A stretch of DNA of 17,795 bases from a bacterium (GCA_030622125.1 JAUXGM010000029.1:1-17795), one strand, 5' to 3'. Positions 1 to 7,274 are shown, counted from the first letter of the stretch. Numbers and translations are program-made. Notes: generated from the sequence alone by a model not told the origin.

Positions 1-84
1 CAGTATACCGTATTCCGTGTTGAGTAAATAGAAATGGAATTTCTTAAACTCAGTACGAAAAACTTAGTACTTAGTACGATTACT

Positions 85-122
85 CCTTGAACCCTTGAAC
101 CTTTGAACCTTTAAACCTTTTT
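85..122. repeat. Heptamer tandem repeat (CCTTTGAA-like)
   Basis: Four to five imperfect copies of a seven-base unit (CCTTGAA, CCCTTGAA, CCTTTGAA, CCTTTAAA) stand in a row and end in a T tract. This is simple-sequence DNA in an intergenic region. Its complement resembles the short string AAAGGTTCAAATG found inside the longer dispersed repeat at 197-206 and 4309-4320, which hints that the two kinds of repeat share pieces. Confidence 0.6.
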
Positions 123-250
123 TATGTGTCCCTGATTCTTCCTTAGATAACGATAAATTACCCGAAAACAATATAGCCAAGGAAAATAGAATCAAAGGTT
201 CAAATGTAAGGGTAGACACATGGGTCTACCCCTACGGCTTTGTACTACAT
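122..250 (+). repeat. Dispersed intergenic repeat, copy A (5'-truncated)
   Basis: From ATGTGTCCC at about 124 this matches, with scattered substitutions, the segment 4236-4360: the TTAGATAACGATAA string, the ACAATATAGCC string, the AATCAAAGGTTCAAATGTA string and the terminal hairpin with CCCCTACGG. The left half of the unit, which carries the GGGACAT hairpin arm, is missing. No open reading frame or transposase is associated, so this looks like a non-autonomous repeat. The terminal hairpin arms are GGGTAGAC (210-217) and GTCTACCC (224-231). Confidence 0.75.
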
Positions 251-306
251 TTTACTCTCAATTCTCAATTCTCAATTTTCAACATTTTTTTTTATTCCCT
301 CCCCTC

Positions 307-335
307 TTGAAAAAAAAAGTGAAATCATGTAAAAT
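307..335 (+). promoter_or_regulatory. Sigma70-type promoter of the plus-strand operon
   Basis: TTGAAA at 307-312 and TAAAAT at 330-335 are separated by 17 bases, close to the consensus for the vegetative sigma factor. The expected transcription start, about seven bases after the -10 box, falls at 341-343. This coincides with the ATG at 342 and would give a leaderless or nearly leaderless message. The same promoter architecture is seen before the 6S-like RNA, which supports the call. Confidence 0.6.
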
Positions 336-341
336 AAAATA

Positions 342-926
342 ATGAAAAGTAAAAATATCAACAATCTAACAATTTTATCACTTTTATCGTTATTGATAAT
401 TGTCGGAGGATGCGGAATAAATCCTTTAACGCCTTCATTGAATGAGTTAGAAAAGGGACAAAACTACTTCCCTCTAAATCAATATTCATCATGGAATTAT
501 GAAACGGATAGCGGAGATACACTCATTTTAACAATAACCGATACATTCTATAGGGACGGAAACAAAATATATACTCTATTGGAAACATCATTATCAAATA
601 CCCTAACATATCAATTTGCAATATTTGATGATGGTATATACTTTCATATATTGGGACAATACAATCCATTTATAAAATATCCGTTAATAAAAACATTTTC
701 CTGGGATTTTTTGAACATTGACGGAATGCATAATATTTTTACCATTGTTAAGGATAGTGAAAATATCAATAATTATGATAATGTCAAGGTTTTGCAATGG
801 GATTTTTATAAGACATATCCGGTAGAAAAATATGATCATTCTTACTTTTATTATTTAAAAGATGGCGTAGGACCTGTTGTAATAGAAAAGAATGCTAAAT
901 TATACTTTTTGAGGAACTATATATGA
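342..926 (+). CDS. Predicted lipoprotein of unknown function
   Basis: A 194-residue protein that I do not recognise as a named family. Residues 1-24 form a lipoprotein signal peptide: a Lys/Asn-rich start, a hydrophobic run (about 9-21), then the lipobox V21-G22-G23-C24, so the mature protein should be lipid-anchored on the outer face of a membrane. The following segment (FPLNQYSSWNYE near residues 43-54, then beta-rich alternation) resembles the short extracytoplasmic beta domains with a 'PL..G..W.Y' opening common in lipoproteins of FCB-type bacteria; this is a loose resemblance. No Shine-Dalgarno is visible before the ATG, and the promoter -10 box ends only six bases upstream, suggesting a leaderless start. 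It overlaps ribD by four bases (ATGA) and heads the plus-strand operon. Function unknown. Confidence 0.75.
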   Translation: MKSKNINNLTILSLLSLLIIVGGCGINPLTPSLNELEKGQNYFPLNQYSSWNYETDSGDTLILTITDTFYRDGNKIYTLLETSLSNTLTYQFAIFDDGIYFHILGQYNPFIKYPLIKTFSWDFLNIDGMHNIFTIVKDSENINNYDNVKVLQWDFYKTYPVEKYDHSYFYYLKDGVGPVVIEKNAKLYFLRNYI

Positions 927-1999
927 ATCAAATTGATGAAGATTATATGACGGTAGCACTTAACCTTGCAAAAAAAGGCAGGGGTACTACTTCACCAAAT
1001 CCTATGGTTGGAGCAATTATAGTTAAAAAAAACAGAATTATCGGAAAAGGCTACCATAAAAAAGCCGGACTACTACACGCCGAGATATACGCATTAAAGG
1101 AAGCAGGAAATGATGCTAAGGATGCAACAATGTATGTTACATTGGAACCATGTTCTCATTGGGGAAAAACACCTCCCTGTACAGATGCAATAATAAAGGC
1201 AAAACTAAAAAGAGTGATCATAGGAATGAAGGATCCGAATCCCCTTGTCTATGGCAACGGTATCTTAAAGATGCAGGAAAATGGAATTGAAGTTGAAGTT
1301 GGAATATTGGAAGATAAGGCAAAAGAATTAAATAAATTTTTTATAAAGTATATTACAAAAAAAATTCCATATGTAATAATGAAAGCAGCAATCTCTCTGG
1401 ATGGAAAGATCGCAGTAAAAACCGGTGATTCAAAATGGATATCAAGTAATGAGTCACGGAAAAGAGTTCAGCTTTTAAGAAATCAGATTGATGCAATAAT
1501 GATCGGCATTAACACTTTAAAGATCGACAATCCCCATCTGAATGTAAGGATAAAAAATAAAAAAAAGGAACCTTATAAAATTATTTTGGCTGGAAAGCAA
1601 AAAATAAGGGGATTGAAAAATCTTAATTTATTCAAGGAAAATCATGATAAGATCATAATTATCCAATCTATGGATGCAGGAAATGAAATATATGAGGATC
1701 TTGTTCATAAAATAATTACCTTACAAGAAAATTATACATTAAAGGAAGTGCTGAAAAAACTTGCGAAATTGGAAATAATATCAGTACTTGTTGAAGGCGG
1801 CAGCAGGGTCTTTACGAACTTCATTGACGAAAAGTTAGTTGATGAATATCTATTTTTTATTGCTCCTATTATTATCGGATCGGATGGAATTCCAATTTAT
1901 CAGGGAAAATCACCTGAAAAAGTAAAAAAAACAATTAAATTTACCAAAGTAAAAGGAAAATTTTTAAATGGAAACATATTTTTGGAGTTAAAAAGATGA
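923..1999 (+). CDS. ribD: Bifunctional riboflavin biosynthesis protein RibD
   Basis: A full-length 358-residue RibD. It performs two consecutive cytosolic steps of riboflavin synthesis: deamination of the GTP cyclohydrolase II product, then NADPH-dependent reduction of its ribosyl side chain. The N-terminal cytidine-deaminase-like domain (about 1-145) shows SPNPMVGA at 24-31, the zinc/catalytic motif H52-A53-E54, and the second zinc motif P76-C77 through C86 (PCSHWGKTPPC). The reductase domain (about 148-358) shows KAAISLDGKIA (154-164) and EGGSR (291-295). The start is supported by GAGGA about seven bases upstream. The gene lies between a lipoprotein and a sugar epimerase, overlapping both by ATGA. 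No other rib genes are in the window, so the pathway must be completed elsewhere. Confidence 0.95.
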   Translation: MNQIDEDYMTVALNLAKKGRGTTSPNPMVGAIIVKKNRIIGKGYHKKAGLLHAEIYALKEAGNDAKDATMYVTLEPCSHWGKTPPCTDAIIKAKLKRVIIGMKDPNPLVYGNGILKMQENGIEVEVGILEDKAKELNKFFIKYITKKIPYVIMKAAISLDGKIAVKTGDSKWISSNESRKRVQLLRNQIDAIMIGINTLKIDNPHLNVRIKNKKKEPYKIILAGKQKIRGLKNLNLFKENHDKIIIIQSMDAGNEIYEDLVHKIITLQENYTLKEVLKKLAKLEIISVLVEGGSRVFTNFIDEKLVDEYLFFIAPIIIGSDGIPIYQGKSPEKVKKTIKFTKVKGKFLNGNIFLELKR

Positions 2000-2925
2000 G
2001 TAATATTTTAGTAACGGGCGGGGCAGGTTTTATCGGCTCCAATCTCTCATTTAAATTGACTGAAATGGGACATAAGGTTTTTGTGCTTGATAATTTTTCA
2101 ACCGGAAAAACGGAAAATCTTAACGGATTTAAGGGTGAAATAATAGACGATGATATGATGTCATATAGTATATTGGAAAACTTCCTGGAAAATTATGATA
2201 TTGAATATATCTTTCATGAAGCCGCAATACCTTCTGTAAAAAAATCAATTGACGATCCCCATAGAAATGTCGGTAATAATGTTAATTCAACATTGAATCT
2301 AATGGAAGCGGTAAGATTGCACGGAAGAATAAAAAAAGTGATAGCAGCATCTTCATCATCTGTTTATGGTGATGCGGTAAAACTTCCCAAAATAGAGATT
2401 GATGCGATAGATCCGGTTTCTCCTTATGCACTTTCCAAATATTTTACGGAAAAAATAGTGCTTCACTACGGGCAATTTTACGATATTCCCGTTATTGCAT
2501 TGCGTTATTTTAATGTATTCGGTCCGAAACAAGACGCTAAAAGTCCATATTCGGCGGTAATAGTAAAATTCATTGAAAAAATAGCTGGAAATGAACCCAT
2601 TGAGATATACGGTGATGGAGAACAGACAAGGGATTTTACTTATGTTAGTGATGTTGTAAATGCAAATATAAACGCAATGAGATCAAATGTAAAATGTGAT
2701 TTCTTTAATATTGCGACGGGCTCTCGCATATCATTAAATGATTTAAAGGATAAATTATTTAAATTAATGGGAAAAAAAGTTGAAGTCAAATACTTAGCTA
2801 CCCGCCCCGGTGATATAAAACATTCATTATCTTCCATTGACAAGGCAAAAAAAATTCTAAACTACAAACCACAATATACTATTGAAAAAGGGTTGAAAAA
2901 AACCATCGAATATTTTACCAAATGA
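1996..2925 (+). CDS. NAD-dependent sugar-nucleotide epimerase (UDP-glucose/UDP-GlcNAc 4-epimerase-like)
   Basis: A 309-residue extended short-chain dehydrogenase. The Rossmann motif GGAGFIG is at 8-14, the adenine-ribose acidic residue follows in LDNFSTG (31-37), the catalytic Ser lies in ASSSSVYG (118-125), and the Tyr/Lys pair is Y144-x3-K148 (YALSK). The GEQTRDFTYV string (208-217) and RYFNVFGPKQ (170-179) are typical of UDP-glucose / UDP-N-acetylglucosamine 4-epimerases (GalE/WbpP branch), though related NDP-sugar dehydratases share parts of them. It likely supplies an epimerised nucleotide sugar for surface polysaccharide in the cytosol. GGAG lies eight bases before the ATG. It overlaps ribD and the PLD-family gene by four bases each. 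The exact substrate cannot be read from the sequence. Confidence 0.88.
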   Translation: MSNILVTGGAGFIGSNLSFKLTEMGHKVFVLDNFSTGKTENLNGFKGEIIDDDMMSYSILENFLENYDIEYIFHEAAIPSVKKSIDDPHRNVGNNVNSTLNLMEAVRLHGRIKKVIAASSSSVYGDAVKLPKIEIDAIDPVSPYALSKYFTEKIVLHYGQFYDIPVIALRYFNVFGPKQDAKSPYSAVIVKFIEKIAGNEPIEIYGDGEQTRDFTYVSDVVNANINAMRSNVKCDFFNIATGSRISLNDLKDKLFKLMGKKVEVKYLATRPGDIKHSLSSIDKAKKILNYKPQYTIEKGLKKTIEYFTK

Positions 2926-3974
2926 GAAAATTTGCTTTTATTGGATTTATTTTTTTACTATTTGTTCCTTTAATTAATTGCACAAAAACAATAAAATCTA
3001 ATGAAATTTTACCACCGTTTGAAAAACTTTATCAAAAAAATGAGATGTTATCTGAAATTGTTCCCGTTGTTGACAGAGAATATTATCCAACTGCGAAAAA
3101 AATAATTCGAGAAGCTAAGGAATCTGTTTCTATTAGTATGTTCGTAGTAAAAAGAGGAGTGAAGGTAAATAATTTAATTAAGGAACTGGAAAATGCAGCT
3201 TATCGTGGTGTGAAAGTAAAAATATTACTTGAAGATAACATAAAAGCAAATCATTTTATAATTAATTCTTTGAATGGTGCAAAGAATATTGAAATAAAAT
3301 TTGATTCTCGTAAAAAGATAACCCACAATAAAATAATCATTGTTGATGAAAATATTATTTTAATTGGTTCAACAAATTGGACTGAGTCCTCATTAAGCTA
3401 TGCAGATGAAGCGAATGTAATTATTAAAGACCAAAATATCGCTAAATATTTTCAAGACTATTTTGGCAAATTATGGAAGAATTCTTCAAAAGATATCTCT
3501 CCGTTTAAGAATTTTAACGGCAAGATAATACCAATTATTGATCGACAGTACTTTGATGTTGTTAACAAAATGTTGAATAAATCCGGTAAAAGAATATATA
3601 TTATGCTATATGGTTTTAAATTAAGTGATACAGGGAATACAAATGGTGATATTTTAGCAGATAAAATCATAAAAGCAAGAAAACGGGGAGTTGAAACAAA
3701 GATATTATTGGAAAAAAGTAATTTTAATGAGCGGCTAAATAAGATGAATAACAAAACGATAGAATATTTTAAAGAAAATGGGGTTAATGCCAAATTTGAT
3801 AATAGACATATCATTACTCATTCAAAGATTGTTATTATAGATGATGTTGTCATTTTAGGTGCAACAAATTGGTCTTATAGCGGACTCACAAAATGGCATA
3901 ACACCGACATTTTAATAAAGGAAAAACTGATTGTAGAATATTTTGTAAATTACTTTGAAGAAAAATTTAGGTAG
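2922..3974 (+). CDS. Secreted or lipid-anchored protein with two phospholipase D (HKD) domains
   Basis: A 350-residue phospholipase D superfamily protein. The N-terminus is a signal sequence with a hydrophobic core (about 4-18) ending in L17-I18-N19-C20, a lipobox-like site with an unusual Asn at -1. Thus it probably works outside the cytoplasm, anchored by lipid or an uncleaved helix. Two homologous halves (about 48-160 and 203-321) each carry a complete HKD motif: H135-x-K137-x4-D142 followed by GSTNW, and H300-x-K302-x4-D307 followed by GATNW. Each half also opens with a similar string (PVVDREYY / PIIDRQYF), so an internal duplication is evident. Such proteins include nucleases of the Nuc type and phospholipid-modifying enzymes; the GSTNW form is closer to Nuc-like members, but the substrate is unknown. 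No Shine-Dalgarno; the ATGA overlap suggests translational coupling. Its stop codon lies inside a repeat hairpin. Confidence 0.85.
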   Translation: MRKFAFIGFIFLLFVPLINCTKTIKSNEILPPFEKLYQKNEMLSEIVPVVDREYYPTAKKIIREAKESVSISMFVVKRGVKVNNLIKELENAAYRGVKVKILLEDNIKANHFIINSLNGAKNIEIKFDSRKKITHNKIIIVDENIILIGSTNWTESSLSYADEANVIIKDQNIAKYFQDYFGKLWKNSSKDISPFKNFNGKIIPIIDRQYFDVVNKMLNKSGKRIYIMLYGFKLSDTGNTNGDILADKIIKARKRGVETKILLEKSNFNERLNKMNNKTIEYFKENGVNAKFDNRHIITHSKIVIIDDVVILGATNWSYSGLTKWHNTDILIKEKLIVEYFVNYFEEKFR

Positions 3975-3996
3975 GGGCAGATCTATGTGTCTACCC
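3971..3996 (-). repeat. REP-like hairpin, inverted copy, overlapping the PLD gene stop
   Basis: Read on the minus strand this is GGGTAGA, a short loop, TCTGCCC, then CTAC: the same hairpin-plus-CCCCTAC design as at 4323-4348 and 210-235 but in reverse orientation. The stem holds seven pairs if one G-T pair is allowed. The TAG stop of the PLD-family gene (3972-3974) is part of the element's GTAGGGG end. Because it lies between convergent operons, the hairpin may also help end transcription, but no T tract follows it. Confidence 0.65.
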
Positions 3997-4005
3997 GTTG
4001 AGAGT

Positions 4006-4133
4006 AAAACAATATTAATTTCCGTAACCAACAAAAGAGGGACATTACCTCAACTTTCTGATTTTTAAAGTTGAGGTGTGTCCCGGATTCTTCCTTAAAT
4101 AACGATATACCACCCGGGAACAATATAAACAAG
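4006..4133 (+). repeat. Dispersed intergenic repeat, divergent copy B1
   Basis: It begins with AAAACAATATTAAT and contains a strong hairpin at 4039-4084: outer arms GGGACA/TGTCCC and a perfect ten-base inner stem CCTCAACTTT/AAAGTTGAGG with a CTGATTTTT loop. After it come CCCGGATTCTTCCTTA, ATAACGATA, CCACCCGGGAACAATATA, all recognisable in the other copies. Copies 4166-4360 and 17670-17795 carry the same outer arms but a different inner stem, whose two sides differ from this copy in a mostly paired way. Confidence 0.75.
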
Positions 4134-4165
4134 GCAATAAGGAAATAAGGGAATAAGGAAATAAG

Positions 4166-4360
4166 AAAAACAATATTAATCTCCGCTCCCCATTAAAAGA
4201 GGGACATACCTCATCAAACTGATTTTTTTTGTTGAGATGTGTCCCGGACTCTACATTAGATAACGATAACCCACCCGAGAACAATATAGCCAAGGAAAAT
4301 AGAATCAAAGGTTCAAATGTACGGGTAGACACACGGGTCTACCCCTACGGTTTTGAATTA
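4166..4360 (+). repeat. Dispersed intergenic repeat, fullest copy B2
   Basis: This is the longest copy of the family in the window. Positions 4166-4291 match 17670-17795 without gaps and with two mismatches by eye. The hairpin is at 4201-4245 (outer GGGACA/TGTCCC, inner CCTCATCAAA/TTTGTTGAGA with two mispairs, T-rich loop). The 3' half continues through AATCAAAGGTTCAAATGTA to a terminal hairpin, GGGTAGAC (4323-4330) and GTCTACCC (4337-4344), followed by CTACGG, and matches copy A at 122-250. There is no coding capacity. The near-identity over 13.5 kb suggests recent spread or gene conversion. Confidence 0.85.
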
Positions 4361-4388
4361 TATTTGACTGGAGACTGGTGCTCTAAAT

Positions 4389-4412
4389 GGGCACGGCATG
4401 CCGTTCCCCTAC
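4389..4412. repeat. Palindrome with CCCCTAC foot, second REP-like type
   Basis: The ten-base perfect palindrome CGGCATGCCG sits inside longer arms (GGGCACGGCA / TGCCGTTCCC, one mispair) and is followed by CTACG. Its base composition is much richer in G and C than its surroundings. It shares the GGG...CCCCTACG frame with the GGGTAGAC hairpins nearby but has a different stem, so it looks like a second subtype of the same element class. Confidence 0.6.
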
Positions 4413-4490
4413 GAATGACTGGTGCTCTTCCCGTATTTCCTCATCCACCCATCAACCCATTTACTCATTCCCTTCTTTCATAATCTTCTC

Positions 4491-5555
4491 CTATAAAATA
4501 AAATCGTCTTTATTTTTGATTTTCATAATTGTCTTTGCTATTAACAATGCTACATTTTCCGCATCCTTAAGAGAAACAACCTCTACGGGTGTATGCATAT
4601 ATCTATTTGGAATACTTATTAAAGCGGTTGCAACTCCACCTCTTGAAAGCTGAATAGCATTTGCATCCGTTCCTGTTCCCCGTGGTGCAGCTACAATTTG
4701 GATCGGGATCTTATTTTCTTTTGCAACTTTTTTTATTAAAGCAAAAAGTTTAGGATTTATATTTGGTCCTCTTGCAATAACAGGACCGCCGCCAAGTTTT
4801 ACTTCCCCGATAATTTCAGGTTTTATTCCGGGAACATCAGATGAAAATGTAACATCCACTGCAAATCCGATCTGTGGATTAACATTGTAAACACTTGTAA
4901 TAGCTCCTCTTAATCCGATCTCTTCCTGAACAGATGCTACAGCTGTAACCTTATGTCTTAATTTGTCCTTATTTTCCGAAAGGATCCTTAGTGCCTCTGC
5001 AACTGTAAAAGCACCTATTCTGTCATCAAATCCTCTTGCAACATAGAGAGAACCTCTTAACTTTTTAAATCCGACATCTATTGTTATAGCATCCCCTATC
5101 TCAACAATTTTTTCAGCATCTTTTTTATCTTTTGCACCAATATCCACCCATATTTCATTTGCAGTTGATACCTTCTTTCTCTCTTCGGGAGTTAAAAGAT
5201 GGATCGGTTTTCTCCCGATTACGCCGTATACTTCTCCCTTTTTTGTATTGACATTGACTCTTTGCCCAACAACAACATGAAGGTCAATTCCTCCAACAGG
5301 AGCGATCTTTAAAAAACCTTTTTCCGTAATTCCGCTTATCACAAAACCAATCTCATCAATATGTCCCGACATGAAGATAGAGGTTTTACCTTTTTCATTT
5401 AGTATTCCATAGGAATTCCCATGAAAATCGCCATGAACCTTGTCTGCAAAACCTTGGACATAGTTTCTCCAAACGGCAGAAGTTTGCTCTTCATAACCGG
5501 AAGGACCTGCTTGATCTAATAGCCCTTTTAAAAACTTTAAAGAATTTTTCTCCAT
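4491..5555 (-). CDS. M42 family metallo-aminopeptidase
   Basis: A 354-residue, full-length member of peptidase family M42 (glutamyl aminopeptidase / TET-type, FrvX-YsdC group), which forms large cytosolic shells that trim peptides left by proteases. The two-metal site is complete by comparison with the family: H65 (GHIDEIGF), bridging D178 (FDDRIGA), catalytic E211 and ligand E212 (VQEEIGLRGA), D234 (FAVDVTFSSD) and H321 (HTPVEV). The start is supported by AGGAG six bases upstream. It is the last gene of the minus-strand train, three bases after the acyl ligase gene, and stops at TAG facing the repeat-filled convergent region. Some M42 proteins have been annotated as endoglucanases; the metal site argues for a peptidase. 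Confidence 0.93.
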   Translation of the reverse strand: MEKNSLKFLKGLLDQAGPSGYEEQTSAVWRNYVQGFADKVHGDFHGNSYGILNEKGKTSIFMSGHIDEIGFVISGITEKGFLKIAPVGGIDLHVVVGQRVNVNTKKGEVYGVIGRKPIHLLTPEERKKVSTANEIWVDIGAKDKKDAEKIVEIGDAITIDVGFKKLRGSLYVARGFDDRIGAFTVAEALRILSENKDKLRHKVTAVASVQEEIGLRGAITSVYNVNPQIGFAVDVTFSSDVPGIKPEIIGEVKLGGGPVIARGPNINPKLFALIKKVAKENKIPIQIVAAPRGTGTDANAIQLSRGGVATALISIPNRYMHTPVEVVSLKDAENVALLIAKTIMKIKNKDDFIL

Positions 5556-5558
5556 ATA

Positions 5559-7274
5559 TTACTCCTTTACTTTAAATCGTTTAATTTTTCTCGTTGTTGT
5601 TTCTTCCATAGATTCGCTAAGTATTTTAACTCGCTTGATCTTCTTATAAATAACAAGATCGTCATTAACCTCTTTGATGATGGTATTGATTTTATTTTCA
5701 ATATATTGATCACCAACTTTTATTTTTTCTTTTTTTTCAAGTTCATTAAAATATTCTTTGGAAGGATATACAAGTGCTTCAATATCTTCCGTTTTCATTT
5801 TTTTGTCCTTGATAAAGCCTCTGACAAGTATCTGCTCTATCTCATCATAAAGTTGAAATTTATCTTCTATTTCCTCAGGGAAAACATTTTTTCCGCCTTC
5901 GGTAACGATTAAGGTTTTCTTTCTTCCTGTTAAGAACAGATAGTTGTCTTTGTCAAGATAACCCTCATCCCCTGTCATTAAATAACCGTCTTCTGTAAAT
6001 ATTTCCTTTGTAGCACTTTCATTCTCATAATATCCTTGCATTACAATGGGACCTTTAACAAGTATCTCGCCTATACCTTCGGTATCCGGATCAAAAATCC
6101 TCATATCTACCTTCGGAAGTACCTTTCCAACCGATGATTCTTTGTAATGATCGGGCGGATTCAGAGTAATGATCGGTGATGTTTCAGTTAACCCGTAACC
6201 CTGAACAAAATCTATGCCGAATTGATTATATTTTTTAAAAGTAGATGAAGCAAGAGGAGCGCCGCCTGAGATACAAATTCTTATCCTATCAATTGATGCT
6301 TTTTTCAATATTGGTTTAAAAAGCCAATGACCAAGATTAATTTTAAATGCTTTCTTGAAAAAGCCGCTTATTCCCATAAGTACATTTATCAACCCATAGA
6401 TAAATACTCCTTTTTCTCTTATTCCTTTTAATATTCCTTTTAATAATTTATTAAATAACACCGGTACGCCTAAAAACATTGTTACCTTCCCGTGTTTTAG
6501 GTCGAAAAGGATCTGTTTTGATGCTATTCTTTTACCGAAAACAATTTCTGCACCGACAGAAAGCGATTCCAAAAAAACCGCTGTCATAGTATATGAATGA
6601 TGTAATGGTAAAAGAGCATAAAAGATATCCGTTGGATAAAGTTTCATATAGGTTTGAGCCAAAAAACAATCCGAAACGAAATTCTTATGTGTAAGCATTA
6701 CACCCTTTGCAATACCTGTTGTGCCGGAAGTATACAAGATCGCAGCAAGATCGTCTTCCTTTAATTTCGGTAATTTGGCACTTTTATTAAGTTTAATATC
6801 CATAATATAATTCGGTTTATTCGGTGAAAGAGAAATTTTTGCACTCAGATCATACTTTGCCATATTAAAGTCATCATATTTTTCTTCATCTATGAAAACT
6901 ACCTTGATATCGGCTAATTTTGCTATATGTAGTATTTCTTTTTTATTCAATTGATAATTGATAGGAACAATAATTCCGCCGGCATATAATGTTGCAAGGT
7001 ATGCAACACCCCATTCGGGCGAATTCTTTCCGGTAAGACCGATCTTATCACCTTTTTTTATACCGATATTGATAAGATGACCTGCTACTTTTTTAACAAT
7101 ATCATTAAGTTCCTTATATGTCAAAGAAATGTATTCGGGTTCAAAAGCGGTAAATACTTTATTGTCTGGAAATCGTTCCGTTGTAATTGAAACCATCTCC
7201 GGTAATGTAGGCCATTGCCCTTCAAATATTCCTCCCCTATAATCGTTTAAAAAATCCCACGGTTTTTCTTTCAT
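5559..7274 (-). CDS. Long-chain fatty acid--CoA ligase / acyl-ACP synthetase (AMP-forming)
   Basis: A 571-residue ANL-superfamily adenylating enzyme that activates a carboxylic acid, most likely a fatty acid, as acyl-AMP and passes it to CoA or acyl carrier protein. Seen motifs are the P-loop-like YTSGTTGIAKG (181-191), YGLTETSP (360-367), TGDEGYLD (434-441), the hinge GRKKTLIVTEGGKNVFPEEIE region (450-470), and the C-terminal catalytic Lys in TTRKIKRF (560-567, probably K563). The C-terminal motif departs from the common 'LPRTSTGKIKR', having R where G is usual. An insertion of hydrophobic and basic residues around 280-325 resembles the membrane-associated segment of long-chain ligases. AAGGAG precedes the ATG. 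It lies 11 bases after asnS. Substrate chain length and acceptor cannot be told from sequence alone. Confidence 0.88.
   Translation of the reverse strand: MKEKPWDFLNDYRGGIFEGQWPTLPEMVSITTERFPDNKVFTAFEPEYISLTYKELNDIVKKVAGHLINIGIKKGDKIGLTGKNSPEWGVAYLATLYAGGIIVPINYQLNKKEILHIAKLADIKVVFIDEEKYDDFNMAKYDLSAKISLSPNKPNYIMDIKLNKSAKLPKLKEDDLAAILYTSGTTGIAKGVMLTHKNFVSDCFLAQTYMKLYPTDIFYALLPLHHSYTMTAVFLESLSVGAEIVFGKRIASKQILFDLKHGKVTMFLGVPVLFNKLLKGILKGIREKGVFIYGLINVLMGISGFFKKAFKINLGHWLFKPILKKASIDRIRICISGGAPLASSTFKKYNQFGIDFVQGYGLTETSPIITLNPPDHYKESSVGKVLPKVDMRIFDPDTEGIGEILVKGPIVMQGYYENESATKEIFTEDGYLMTGDEGYLDKDNYLFLTGRKKTLIVTEGGKNVFPEEIEDKFQLYDEIEQILVRGFIKDKKMKTEDIEALVYPSKEYFNELEKKEKIKVGDQYIENKINTIIKEVNDDLVIYKKIKRVKILSESMEETTTRKIKRFKVKE

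Larger units (their letters stand above)
1..341. other. Gene-free leader region with simple repeats and a repeat copy
   Basis: No convincing coding frame is visible here. The stretch holds short tandem runs (TTAGTAC repeats near 63-77, CCTTGAA-type heptamers at 85-122, ATTCTCA repeats at about 255-282), the 3' two thirds of the dispersed repeat that is more complete at 4166-4360, and, at its right end, the promoter of the plus-strand operon. The left edge is cut by the window, so a gene ending just outside cannot be excluded. Confidence 0.7.
3975..4490. other. Repeat-filled intergenic region between convergent operons
   Basis: No gene is supported in these roughly 500 bases. Open frames that cross the region are made of repeat sequence and show no domain. 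The contents are an inverted REP-like hairpin (3971-3996), two copies of a ~160-190 base hairpin repeat (from 4006 and 4166), a purine-rich GGAAATAAGG tandem run (about 4137-4166), a second REP-like hairpin (4323-4348), a CGGCATGCCG palindrome with the same CCCCTAC foot (4389-4412), and a CAACCCATTTACTCATTCCC-type simple stretch. No classical hairpin-plus-T-run terminator was found. Confidence 0.7.

Noticed and set aside
2640-2843. Minus-strand frame of 67 codons inside the epimerase gene
   Set aside because: It is an antisense shadow of a well-supported coding region and has no recognisable motif.
3458-3814. Minus-strand frame of 118 codons inside the PLD-family gene
   Set aside because: Its hydrophobic look comes from the complement of Lys/Asn-rich codons; the plus-strand frame holds both HKD motifs.
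4201-4245. Hairpin as a rho-independent terminator
   Set aside because: The T-rich stretch is in the loop, not after the stem, on either strand; the stem is followed by mixed sequence.
4006-4360. Two copies of a repeat in a row as a CRISPR array
   Set aside because: The repeated units are long (over 120 bases), divergent, contain large hairpins, and have no unique spacers of regular length. No cas genes are in view.
4045-4653. Open frames of 84-95 codons on both strands in the convergent intergenic region
   Set aside because: They are made of repeat DNA and low-complexity sequence, overlap each other and the M42 gene, and show no domain, ribosome site or homology I recognise.
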